Below are positions 20,058-28,681 of a DNA stretch of 32,918 bases, piece by piece. The DNA comes from Planctomycetota bacterium (GTDB taxonomy: Bacteria > Planctomycetota > UBA1135), in the NCBI GenBank assembly GCA_028821845.1, contig JAPKEZ010000006.1, positions 1 to 32,918 on the forward strand, read 5' to 3'. A program made the position numbers and the translations under genes. Position 1 is the stretch's first letter. Every line of letters begins with the position of its first letter. Below the pieces are notes generated by a model, which did no database searches, was not told the DNA's origin, and saw only the letters and a list, made by a program, of their open reading frames with translations.

Positions 20058-22029
20058 GAGACAAACGCTGTGTTTCTAGTCGTTGTAACTTGTCTCGCAA
20101 CTCAATCGCTAATTCAAATTTCAAATCGGCTGCGGCGGATTGCATTTGCTCACGCAATTCATCGCTTTGTTGCTGCCAATCTATATCCTGATAATCTACC
20201 TGCTGTTCAGCGCTCTCGCGCAGTAAAATTCCTGACAGCGAATCAATTACCGGCTTCGAAATGGTGCGCGGGGCAATACCATTCACGACGTTGAAGGAAT
20301 GCTGAATATCACGCCGTCGCTTTGATTCGTCGATTGCTGATTGCATAGACTTGGTGACTTTATCGCCAAACATAATCACCCTTCCATCGACGTTACGCGC
20401 AGCACGTCCGCAAGTTTGAACCAGCGAGGTCGTTGAGCGCAAAAAGCCTTCGCGATCGGCATCGAGTATTAGAACCAGCGAAACTTCAGGAATATCCAGC
20501 CCCTCTCGCAACAAGTTGATTCCCACTAAAACGTCAATTACACCCAATCGCAAATCGCGCAACAACTCTGAGCGTTGCATGGTGTCGATATCAGCATGCA
20601 TATAGCTCGCCTTAACTTTGTTCTCTTGCAAGAACTCGGTCAGGTCTTCGGACGACCTCTTGGTAAGTGTTGTCACTAACACTCGTTGTTGGCGTTCGAC
20701 ACACTGCAGGACCTCCGCCAGACACTCTTCAACTTGATGCTTGGCGCTTCTCACTTCAATTATCGGTTCCAGCAAACCTGTCGGGCGCACAATTTGCTCA
20801 ACGTAATCGTCGCTGACCAAAGCTCTTTCGCGGTGCGACGGAGTAGCCGAGACGTAAAGCACCCGCGACATCATACCTTCGAATTCTGGCTCAGCCAGCG
20901 GGCGATTATTTAGTGCTGACGGCAAGCGGAAACCATGCTCTATCAGCGACTCTTTACGCGCGGCATCGCCACGCACCATGCTATAAACTTGAGGCAAGGT
21001 GACATGCGACTCATCAATTACAGTCAAGAAATTAGATGGGAAGTAATTCAACAATGTGAACGGTGGCTGGCCATCGGCACGCTGCTCGAACAAACTGGAA
21101 TAGTTTTCTATGCCAACGCAGTAGCCAAGTTCTTCAAGATCTTCAATATCTGATAACACGCGGCGCTCAAGACGACTGGCTTCTAGATTTTTTCCTAGCC
21201 TATTCAACTCGGCAACTCGCGCACTGCATTCGGCTCGCATTGAGACCAAAGCCTGCGGAATTTTGTCTTCGGGCTGTACGTAATGCCCCACTGGATAAAC
21301 CGCGACCTTGTGCGGAGTCTCTAATATTTCTCCGGTTAAGGAGTCGACATACATCAACTCAGAAATCTTGTCGTTTTCAAGCGCAACACGCAAGAAACGT
21401 GACTCCTCATGTATGGGCCACACTTCAATAGCATTACCACGGACACGAAAAGTACCTGCGCCGAAACCGACTTCGTTGCGACTATGTTGAGTGCGAACTA
21501 ATTCTCGCAAAAGTTGCTGGCGTAAGCAATCGCTACCAACCACTAAGCGCAACGCGAGATTTTGATAAGTCTCGGGATCGCCTAATCCGTAGATACATGA
21601 TACCGAAGAAACCACAATCACATCTCGACGTGTGAGCAATGAAGCCGTTGTCGAATTCCGCAATCTTTCAATTCGCTCGTTAATGCGTGCATCCTTTTCT
21701 ATGTATGTATCTGAGCTAGGAATGTATGCCTCTGGCTGATAATAATCATAGTATGAAACAAAATACTCGACAGCGTTATCGGGAAACAATTCGCGCAGTT
21801 CTTGATATAACTGCGAAGCTAAAGTCTTATTGTGAGCAAGCACTAATGTTGGTACTTGCAAATTTTGAATCAGATTGGCCACTGTGAAAGTTTTTCCCGA
21901 TCCGGTTACGCCGAGCAAAGTTTGGCGAGCATTTTTCGCAGTGAATCTTGAGACCAAGGCTTCAATCGCCGCTGGTTGATCACCAGCAGGTAAAAACGGA
22001 CTAGCTAAATTGAAATTATTGGTAACCAC
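20047..22029 (-). CDS. uvrB: Excinuclease ABC subunit B (GTG start)
   Basis: FLPAGDQPAAIEAL, LLGVTGSGKTFTVANLI, HNKTLASQLYQEL, YFVSYYDYYQPEAY, GINLLREGLDIPEVSLVLILDAD, C-terminal UVR motif. Confidence 0.97.
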   Translation of the reverse strand: MVTNNFNLASPFLPAGDQPAAIEALVSRFTAKNARQTLLGVTGSGKTFTVANLIQNLQVPTLVLAHNKTLASQLYQELRELFPDNAVEYFVSYYDYYQPEAYIPSSDTYIEKDARINERIERLRNSTTASLLTRRDVIVVSSVSCIYGLGDPETYQNLALRLVVGSDCLRQQLLRELVRTQHSRNEVGFGAGTFRVRGNAIEVWPIHEESRFLRVALENDKISELMYVDSLTGEILETPHKVAVYPVGHYVQPEDKIPQALVSMRAECSARVAELNRLGKNLEASRLERRVLSDIEDLEELGYCVGIENYSSLFEQRADGQPPFTLLNYFPSNFLTVIDESHVTLPQVYSMVRGDAARKESLIEHGFRLPSALNNRPLAEPEFEGMMSRVLYVSATPSHRERALVSDDYVEQIVRPTGLLEPIIEVRSAKHQVEECLAEVLQCVERQQRVLVTTLTKRSSEDLTEFLQENKVKASYMHADIDTMQRSELLRDLRLGVIDVLVGINLLREGLDIPEVSLVLILDADREGFLRSTTSLVQTCGRAARNVDGRVIMFGDKVTKSMQSAIDESKRRRDIQHSFNVVNGIAPRTISKPVIDSLSGILLRESAEQQVDYQDIDWQQQSDELREQMQSAAADLKFELAIELRDKLQRLETQRLSHDE

Positions 22030-22040
22030 ACCTTTTCTCT

Positions 22041-22073
22041 ATAATATTTTATTATGCTTGAGCTGTTAACAGC
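22041..22073 (-). promoter_or_regulatory. Predicted sigma70-type promoter of uvrB with a palindrome overlapping the -35
   Basis: Minus strand: TTAACA (22069-22064), 17-nt spacer, TATTAT (22046-22041). The -35 lies inside the perfect palindrome GCTGTTAACAGC (22062-22073). Confidence 0.55.
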
Positions 22074-22208
22074 ACCATTATACTTTAATACACTATCGGT
22101 CATTGCGACGTCGTGACGCAGTGCGTTGGCCACGGACACGGTCTAACGGTCTCAACAATCTGATAGCAGATCAAAGGATCGGTTGCTGCTAAACTAGCGG
22201 CAGCACAA

Positions 22209-22230
22209 AGAGCAGGGTTAAGCCAGCTCT
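22209..22230 (-). terminator. Possible weak terminator / 3'UTR hairpin after the NIL-domain gene
   Basis: Inverted repeat AGAGC (22209-22213) / GCTCT (22226-22230) at the stop codon, plus an inner GG/CC pair. The following tract (TTTGTGC) is only weakly U-rich. Confidence 0.3.
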
Positions 22231-22460
22231 TAGTCGTTATCTTCTAAGAATTCAATCAGCACACCCTCTTCGACAAGGTACTGCACAGCTTCTTCAACTT
22301 TATCGTCGTCTCCTTCTAGTTCAAGAGACAAGATAGCGATAGTGTCTGTTACGCTTGCGCCACGAATATTTGGTACCACTTGAAAGCGCTTAACAAGAGT
22401 GAATAACAACGGTTGTTTAATCAACCGTTCCGGGAAAGTACACATTAAGCGGCGTTGCAT
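22230..22460 (-). CDS. Stand-alone NIL-domain-like small protein
   Basis: 76 aa; CTFPERLIKQPLLFTLVKRFQVVPNIRGASVTDTIAILSLELEGDDDKVEEAVQYLVEEGVLIEFL resembles the NIL (ferredoxin-fold) domain found at MetN C-termini. Confidence 0.7.
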   Translation of the reverse strand: MQRRLMCTFPERLIKQPLLFTLVKRFQVVPNIRGASVTDTIAILSLELEGDDDKVEEAVQYLVEEGVLIEFLEDND

Positions 22461-22468
22461 TATTATTT

Positions 22469-22951
22469 TTAGGTTTCTTCGATATTTGAAGTAGTCCTAA
22501 TTATAGCCACGAGGCGGTCATAGGCGAACAACAAAATTGCAGATGCCACACATGCGGCTAACGGCTGCCAAAGCTCACTATTTGGCAAGGCGTGTTGCGA
22601 GCCAAATTTATCGTAGAGTTCGCCTTTATAAGCAGGGTCCCATTGGTCATTAGACAACAACTGCCCTGGCCAATACACCCATGCGGACGGCATCCATAGC
22701 GGAAGCGTACAAAGAGCTGTGTAGCAAACAATTGCGCGGCTGCTGCTTGAAGATGACAAAGCAAATGACTTCCGATGATTAAGGCTGATTGCGGCGATAA
22801 ATCCGGCGATGCTAAATGGCGCGAGCTCGATATTAATCAGAGCAATCAGCGGGATGACTGATAATACTAGCAGCCGCGCACTTTTATTCCCACTGAACCA
22901 AATTAAAGGAGCAATAAACAAGAAAAGCAGATGGAAAAACGTTGGATTCAT
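22469..22951 (-). CDS. Small integral membrane protein of unknown function
   Basis: 160 aa, several hydrophobic helices, in operon-like spacing with the NIL gene. No family recognised. Confidence 0.55.
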   Translation of the reverse strand: MNPTFFHLLFLFIAPLIWFSGNKSARLLVLSVIPLIALINIELAPFSIAGFIAAISLNHRKSFALSSSSSSRAIVCYTALCTLPLWMPSAWVYWPGQLLSNDQWDPAYKGELYDKFGSQHALPNSELWQPLAACVASAILLFAYDRLVAIIRTTSNIEET

Positions 22952-22974
22952 GATGTATCTTCCACATAATACAA

Positions 22975-22980
22975 TATAAT
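22975..22980 (+). promoter_or_regulatory. Candidate -10 box for the tRNA-Cys / tRNA-Leu / gltA transcript
   Basis: Exact TATAAT ending 14 nt before the mature 5' end of tRNA-Cys. No convincing -35 (GATGTA at 17-nt spacing). Confidence 0.45.
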
Positions 22981-22993
22981 TTGCCCCTGTGAT

Positions 22994-23068
22994 GCCGGCA
23001 TGGCCAAGTGGCTAAGGCATTGGATTGCAAATCCAACATCCCCAGTTCGAATCTGGGTGCCGGCTCCA
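22994..23068 (+). tRNA. tRNA-Cys (GCA)
   Basis: GCCGGCA...TGCCGGC acceptor, anticodon arm TTGGA-TTGCAAA-TCCAA, T-arm CCCAG-TTCGAAT-CTGGG, U73, encoded CCA. Confidence 0.96.
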
Positions 23069-23099
23069 CCCATTTTGGGTGTAAATATCACATAATTAA

Positions 23100-23175
23100 G
23101 GGGAGGTAGCCCAATGGCAGAGGCAAAGGACTTAAAATCCTTCCAGTGTGGGTTCGAGTCCCATCCTCCCTACCA
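23100..23175 (+). tRNA. tRNA with UAA anticodon (tRNA-Leu), 5-nt variable loop
   Basis: GGGGAGG-TA-GCC-CAATGGCAGA-GGC-A-AAGGA-CTTAAAA-TCCTT-CCAGT-GTGGG-TTCGAGT-CCCAT-CCTCCCT-A-CCA. Complete cloverleaf, encoded CCA, anticodon TAA. Confidence 0.88.
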
Positions 23176-23193
23176 CACCAGCGGAACAACAAA

Positions 23194-24501
23194 ATGTCAG
23201 CAGACACCAACAATAATTCAGATGCCCTTAGCGCCATAGATAGTCGCACAGGCAAAGAATATACGCTACCTATCGAGAACGACACTATTCCTGCGACTAA
23301 ATTGCGCGAGATTAAGGTCAACGACGATGATTTTGGCATGCTGTCTTATGACCCCGCTCTCAAGAATACAGTCACATGTAAAAGCTCAATTTGCTTTATT
23401 GATGGCGAAAAAGGAATTTTAGAATATCGCGGTTATCCAATCGAAGAGACTGCGTCCAAAGGGACTTACCTTGAGATATGCTGGCTGCTACTGAATGGCG
23501 AGCTTCCGACTGCCGCTGAACTTGATATGTTCCAAGCCGAGATCAGCGCCGCCACCTATGCGCCGCAAGATATCCAAAATCTTCACGATGTGTTCAACAA
23601 AAACTTGCACCCGATGGCCATGCTCGAATCAGCACTGGCAGCTTTGGGCGGCGAGTTTGATGACATAGATGAAGTACTCAGCGCCGAATCTCGCCACCAG
23701 CAAATCATTAGATTGATTGCTCTTACTCCAGTACTTGCCGCGATGGGTTACCGTCATCGTAATGGCTTAGGCCCGGTAGAAGTAAACACTGATTTGTCAT
23801 ACAGCAGCAACTTCCTGCATATGATGCTTAGCCGCGAAGGCCGCGAACACGAAATCCATCCGGCTCTTGAAAAAGCAATGGATGCCCTGCTTATCCTGCA
23901 TGCTGATCACGAGCAAAACTGTTCGGCAAATGCAGTGCGCGCAGTTGGCTCGTCACACGTCAATCCTTACTCAGCTGTTTCAGCTGGTGCATCTGCACTG
24001 CACGGTCCACTTCATGGTGGAGCTAATCAAGCGGTACTCGAAATGCTTAATCAAATTGACAGCGTCGAAGATGTTCCGGCTTTCTTAGAGTCATGCAAGA
24101 ATGGAGAGCGACGCTTAATGGGCTTCGGTCACCGCGTTTACAAAAACTACGACCCACGAGCTAAAGTTATTAGCGAGTTGGCGGCGAATGTTTTTGACGT
24201 GGTTGGTCACAATCCCAAGCTCGATATTGCCAGCGCATTAGAAAAAGCTGCGGTTGCAGACGATTACTTCTCTAGCCGCAAGTTGTTTCCGAATGTCGAC
24301 TTCTATTCGGGGCTAATTTACTCGGCGATGGGTTTTGACTCGCGCATGTTCACAGTGTTCTTCGCAGTTGGCCGAATGGTCGGCTGGCTAGCTCACTGGA
24401 ATGAAATGATGGCTGATAGTTCCACGAAAATCGTGCGTCCGCGCCAGATTTACACTGGCTACGAACGCAGAGATTGGGTCGAGGCTGACGACCGTAAGTA
24501 A
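23194..24501 (+). CDS. gltA: Citrate synthase
   Basis: Start set at MSADTNNN (23194) because the longer ORF (23146) would lie inside the tRNA. GILEYRGYPIEE, HADHEQNCSANAVRAVGSSHVNPYSAVSAG, ALHGPLHGGANQAVLEML, MGFGHRVYKNYDPRAK. Confidence 0.97.
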   Translation: MSADTNNNSDALSAIDSRTGKEYTLPIENDTIPATKLREIKVNDDDFGMLSYDPALKNTVTCKSSICFIDGEKGILEYRGYPIEETASKGTYLEICWLLLNGELPTAAELDMFQAEISAATYAPQDIQNLHDVFNKNLHPMAMLESALAALGGEFDDIDEVLSAESRHQQIIRLIALTPVLAAMGYRHRNGLGPVEVNTDLSYSSNFLHMMLSREGREHEIHPALEKAMDALLILHADHEQNCSANAVRAVGSSHVNPYSAVSAGASALHGPLHGGANQAVLEMLNQIDSVEDVPAFLESCKNGERRLMGFGHRVYKNYDPRAKVISELAANVFDVVGHNPKLDIASALEKAAVADDYFSSRKLFPNVDFYSGLIYSAMGFDSRMFTVFFAVGRMVGWLAHWNEMMADSSTKIVRPRQIYTGYERRDWVEADDRK

Positions 24502-24506
24502 TAGTA

Positions 24507-25952
24507 TTAATTTCTTAATACTGCAAGCATCGTGCGCGCAATAACGCCGCGCCCGCCTTTGCCCATGTAACTACGCATTGGTCCTTCCCAAGCAGTAGCA
24601 GCGATGTCGAGATGTACCCAAGGCACATCTTCGACGAAGAATGACAAGAAGCATCCGCCAGCGATAGTGCCTGCACCCTGCCCCGGAGCATATATGTTTT
24701 GCAAGTCTGCATATGAACCACGAGTCAAGTCGCGGTACGAGTCATTGATTGGCAACTGCCAGCACGGCTCGCCTAGTTCAGCAGAAAGAGCACAAACTTG
24801 ATCAATAGCTTTTTGGTCGGTGCCGATTACAGCCGAGTGCAGATGACCCAGCGCATGGATGGCCGCCCCAGTGAGTGTCGCCATATCGTAAATACGCATT
24901 GGCTTAACTTTACGCGCGGTATAAGTCAAACAATCAGCCAAAACCAAACGCCCTTCAGCATCAGTATTATGAACTTCGATAGTCAGCTTGTTCATCGCAG
25001 TGACGATGTCGCCAGGACGTTGTGCGTTTGCACCTGGCATATTTTCAACACAACCGAGTATGCCGTGCACCTCGTATTGACATTCGGCGCCTTTCGCCAG
25101 CGCAGCAAATGTGCCAAGTACTGCTGCTGCGCCAGACATATCAAACTTCATGTCTTGCATGTTGCCGGACGGCTTAATAGAAATGCCTCCAGTGTCAAAT
25201 GTCAAACCTTTGCCGACTAATGCCAGCTTACCTTTTGACTTGCCTTTTGGCTTGTAAACCATGTGCACTAGTTGCGCTTCGTTAGCTGAGCCTTGAGAGA
25301 CACCGAGCAATGAGCCCATACCCATCTCAGCCATTTTCTTCTCACCCAAAACTTTGCAGCTTAACTTTGGAGAAGAGCTGCAAACTTTGCGGGCGCGCTT
25401 AGCGAATTCTTTTGGTGAAAGAATATTAGCCGGGGCATTCTGCAAATCACGGGCAGCCAAGTTAGCAATCGCACCGTGCGTGCCATGCTTAAGAGCTTTG
25501 CCAGCAGACTTAGATGAACCTGCGCCAGCAACTTGAATTAATTTGACATGATACTTTGGCTTGTCTGATTTCATCAAACCCATATCATGTCCAGCCATCA
25601 TTGAACCTTCAATTGCTGCTTGCACAAAAGAAGCGGCGTTTTTCACGCATGATAGATCAACACTAAGTGTCGTTTTTTCAAGACCTTCGCAAGCATTGCG
25701 CGCAACACCTGCAGCCCCGCGGACGTCTTCAGCGGTAACGTCTTTAGCTTTAGGCAAACGCACCAACACCCAACGCTTGCCAGCGGCACCGCGCAATGTG
25801 ATTGATGATCCATTCTTATTACTAAAGTCTGACTTCCAAGTATTTGCCTTTGGGGCATCACTTGGCAAATTGATTTTTGCTCCAACCGGAACGAGGATAG
25901 CATGCAACTCGCTATTGCGAGCTGCTGCTGAATTTACTAGTTTTGTACGCAT
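24507..25952 (-). CDS. pepA: Leucyl aminopeptidase (M17)
   Basis: KGLTFDTGGISIKPSGNMQDMKFDMSGAAAVLG, NTDAEGRLVLADCLTY, DMATLTGA. Confidence 0.95.
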   Translation of the reverse strand: MRTKLVNSAAARNSELHAILVPVGAKINLPSDAPKANTWKSDFSNKNGSSITLRGAAGKRWVLVRLPKAKDVTAEDVRGAAGVARNACEGLEKTTLSVDLSCVKNAASFVQAAIEGSMMAGHDMGLMKSDKPKYHVKLIQVAGAGSSKSAGKALKHGTHGAIANLAARDLQNAPANILSPKEFAKRARKVCSSSPKLSCKVLGEKKMAEMGMGSLLGVSQGSANEAQLVHMVYKPKGKSKGKLALVGKGLTFDTGGISIKPSGNMQDMKFDMSGAAAVLGTFAALAKGAECQYEVHGILGCVENMPGANAQRPGDIVTAMNKLTIEVHNTDAEGRLVLADCLTYTARKVKPMRIYDMATLTGAAIHALGHLHSAVIGTDQKAIDQVCALSAELGEPCWQLPINDSYRDLTRGSYADLQNIYAPGQGAGTIAGGCFLSFFVEDVPWVHLDIAATAWEGPMRSYMGKGGRGVIARTMLAVLRN

Positions 25953-25970
25953 GTTATGCTTAATTGTTTA

Positions 25971-27590
25971 TTACATTGAGGTGTAGACTGGGCCGCCCTC
26001 TGCAGGCACTACCCAATTAATGTTTTCGTAAGGATCTGCTATGTCACAAGTTTTGCAGTGCACGCAGTTCGAAGCGTTAATCATAAGGTCCCCCTTTTCG
26101 AATTCGTAGACCTCGGCAGGGCAAAAATGCTGGCAGGGATTCCCGTATTCTTCGGTGCACTTATCTACACAAATACTCGTGTCGAGTACCTGCAAGTGGC
26201 ATGGCTGATCCTCTTCGTGAATTGTCCCTGACAAAAACACGCTAGATAATTTGTCAAATGTAAGTTCGCCATCAAATTTTGGCAAAGGGTTTGGCTTAGT
26301 GCCTTTTTTGTAAAGCTCGATATCGCTCTTCATAGACTTCTTTCCAGCAGGCAAGGCGCCACCGGTCAAAGTGCTAAGTGCGACGCCAATCGAACCAGCT
26401 AGGAAACCTTTCTGAAAACCTTGGCGGTAGTTACGGACCTTTCTTAATTCGGCATAAGCCCAGCTCTCATTAAATAACTTGTCGACCTTGCTTAGCTTCT
26501 CGCCTTGAGCGATGCCGTCAGTGGATGCCAAAGCTTCTAGAGCAGCAGTGGCTGCTAGGACTCCTGACTTGACCGCCAAGTGCAAACCTTTAAGACGTGC
26601 AGCGTTCATATAGCCAGCAGAGTCGCCGATTAACATGAAGCCATCGCCCCAAGATTGTGGCATTGAGAACAAACCACCTTCGGGCACTGTCTTGGCACCA
26701 TAGCGAATCAGTTTACCGCCCTTCAGCATATCAGCCATAAACGGATGAGTCTTCCAGCGCTGCATTTCAGCGTGGTAGTCGAATGCGGCATTGCCGTGGT
26801 CCATGCCCATCACAAAGCCGATAGACAGACGATTGTTAGGTAAGCCGTAAATCCAGCCGCCACCATACACCGCAGCACCTAAAGGCCATCCGCCGGTGTG
26901 AAGGACTGTGCCTTCGAGATCGTGGTCAACTTCCCATATTTCTTTGACGCCCACACCCCAGATTTCCGGGTTGCGGTCGGCGTCAAGTTTGTTTTCGGCG
27001 ATAACTTGCTTAGTAATTGAGCCACGCGTTCCTTCTGCAAGAATAGTAAGTCGTGCTTTGATGTCGTAACCCGGAGCATAGGTCGATTTTTTCTCACTAC
27101 TCTTTGACAAGCCTTGGTCGACACAGCGCACACCGCATACGGCACCACTTTCGTCGCGTAACACACTAGCGCCAGCAAATCCAGGGTAAACTTCGACACC
27201 AGCGGCCTCAGCTTTTTGCGTGAGCCATTTCACCATTTCGTTGGCGGATGTAATCCAGTTACCGTGGTTCTTGAATTGCGGCGGACACAAAATGCCACCC
27301 ATTCGTTTATGTGATTTCTCAGTCAGCCACAGCAAAGCATCGTCTTTAACCTTAGCGTGAATCGGAAAACCTTCCTGCTCTGCTTCAGGGAACATTTCTA
27401 GAATCGCTTGAGGATCAAGAACAGCGCCTGACAATTGATGGTGGCCAATTTCTCCAGCCTTATCCAACACCAAAATCGAAAGCTCTTGTCCTGCCGCTTG
27501 TGACGTATTAGCCAACTCGATGGCAAAGCATAGTCCGGCTGGGCCAGCTCCCACTACCAACACATCCACTTCGAGTGATTCGCGTTCCAT
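25971..27590 (-). CDS. Electron transfer flavoprotein-ubiquinone oxidoreductase
   Basis: DVLVVGAGPAGLCFAIEL FAD motif, GDSAGYMNAARLKGLHLAVKSG, C-terminal 4Fe-4S region NASNCVHCKTCDIADPYENINWVVPAEGGPVY. Confidence 0.94.
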   Translation of the reverse strand: MERESLEVDVLVVGAGPAGLCFAIELANTSQAAGQELSILVLDKAGEIGHHQLSGAVLDPQAILEMFPEAEQEGFPIHAKVKDDALLWLTEKSHKRMGGILCPPQFKNHGNWITSANEMVKWLTQKAEAAGVEVYPGFAGASVLRDESGAVCGVRCVDQGLSKSSEKKSTYAPGYDIKARLTILAEGTRGSITKQVIAENKLDADRNPEIWGVGVKEIWEVDHDLEGTVLHTGGWPLGAAVYGGGWIYGLPNNRLSIGFVMGMDHGNAAFDYHAEMQRWKTHPFMADMLKGGKLIRYGAKTVPEGGLFSMPQSWGDGFMLIGDSAGYMNAARLKGLHLAVKSGVLAATAALEALASTDGIAQGEKLSKVDKLFNESWAYAELRKVRNYRQGFQKGFLAGSIGVALSTLTGGALPAGKKSMKSDIELYKKGTKPNPLPKFDGELTFDKLSSVFLSGTIHEEDQPCHLQVLDTSICVDKCTEEYGNPCQHFCPAEVYEFEKGDLMINASNCVHCKTCDIADPYENINWVVPAEGGPVYTSM

Positions 27591-27618
27591 TGCCCTATAG
27601 AATAACGACGCGGATGTC

Positions 27619-28251
27619 TTATTTTGCCTTTACAAATGGGTTAGTCTTCGCCTCGTGACCAATAGTAGTAGTCGGCCCGTGACCACAGTGCACAACCGTT
27701 TTGTACGGCAAGCTATACATCTCTTGCTGTATAGATTTTTCTAGTTGTGGGAATGACCCGCGAGGAAAATCAGTACGCCCGATGCTACCGTTGAACATAA
27801 CGTCGCCTGCAATAACTATGTCGGCATCTGCGCAGTAAAACACCACGTGACCAGGCGTGTGACCAGGGCAGTTACGAACTTCTATTTTCACATTGCCAAA
27901 ACTTAATTCTTTAATATTATCGATGTTAGTCGTAACTTCAGGAACTCTTACCGCCGGAAATCCGTAGTTGTGCGCATGTTCTGGCAAGGTGGTTCTTAGG
28001 AAATCGTCTTGCTGCGGAAAGAAAAAAGGCACCTTTAGTTCCTCTAACAACTCAGCAGTGCCTCCAATATGATCCAGGTGCCCATGAGTAGCCCAAACAG
28101 CGACGACCTCGAAATCATGCTGCGCAATAAACTTTATTAAAGGCGGCGCATCTCCGCAGTCGCAGACAACGGCCTGCTTAGTTTCAGTGCACTCGAGCAC
28201 AGTGCAGTTCTGCATGAAAGGAGTAACCGTAACGGTGTGTACTTTTAACAT
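27619..28251 (-). CDS. MBL-fold metallo-hydrolase (glyoxalase II-like)
   Basis: Start set at MLKVHTVTVTPFMQNCTVLE. WATHGHLDHIGGTAELL, CPGHTPGHVVFYC, AGDVMFNGSIGRTDFPRG, VHCGHGPTTTIGHE. Confidence 0.9.
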   Translation of the reverse strand: MLKVHTVTVTPFMQNCTVLECTETKQAVVCDCGDAPPLIKFIAQHDFEVVAVWATHGHLDHIGGTAELLEELKVPFFFPQQDDFLRTTLPEHAHNYGFPAVRVPEVTTNIDNIKELSFGNVKIEVRNCPGHTPGHVVFYCADADIVIAGDVMFNGSIGRTDFPRGSFPQLEKSIQQEMYSLPYKTVVHCGHGPTTTIGHEAKTNPFVKAK

Positions 28252-28255
28252 TTTT

Positions 28256-28681
28256 CTAGTCTTGTTCGCCCAACCATTGGGCGCCATCGGAGTAAACTTC
28301 TTTTTTGAAAATGGGCACACGCTTTTTCAATTGAACCATAAAAAACTCGAGCGCGGCAAAAGTGTCGCGGCGGTGCGCAGCACTCACTGCGACTTGCACG
28401 GACTGTTCGCCGAGTTTTATTTCGCCGATTGAGTGTTCGACAGCGATAGCTAACAACTCGAAGCGCTCAGCCATTTCGCTGGATATTTTTTTAATTTCGG
28501 ACTCGAACATTTCTGGATAAGCCTGATAATGTAATGCGACTACATCGTTGCGTTGATTATTGTTTTGCCGAATCTGCCCCGCAAAGCAAAGTGTGCATCC
28601 CACTGTATTATCTATAGCCACTTGCGACTTACACCAAGCAGCGGATACCGGCCCCTCAACTAACCTGCAAGAAAAACGCAT
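28256..28681 (-). CDS. moaE: Molybdopterin synthase catalytic subunit MoaE
   Basis: GCTLCFAGQIRQNN, LHYQAYPEM, AVEHSIGEIKLGEQSVQVAVSAAHRRDTFAALEFFMVQLKKRVPIFKKEVY. Start overlaps the moaD stop (TGATG). Confidence 0.9.
   Translation of the reverse strand: MRFSCRLVEGPVSAAWCKSQVAIDNTVGCTLCFAGQIRQNNNQRNDVVALHYQAYPEMFESEIKKISSEMAERFELLAIAVEHSIGEIKLGEQSVQVAVSAAHRRDTFAALEFFMVQLKKRVPIFKKEVYSDGAQWLGEQD

Noticed and set aside
22062-22073. Canonical LexA SOS box upstream of uvrB
   Set aside because: CTGT and ACAG half sites are separated by 2 nt, not 8; kept only as an unknown palindromic operator candidate.
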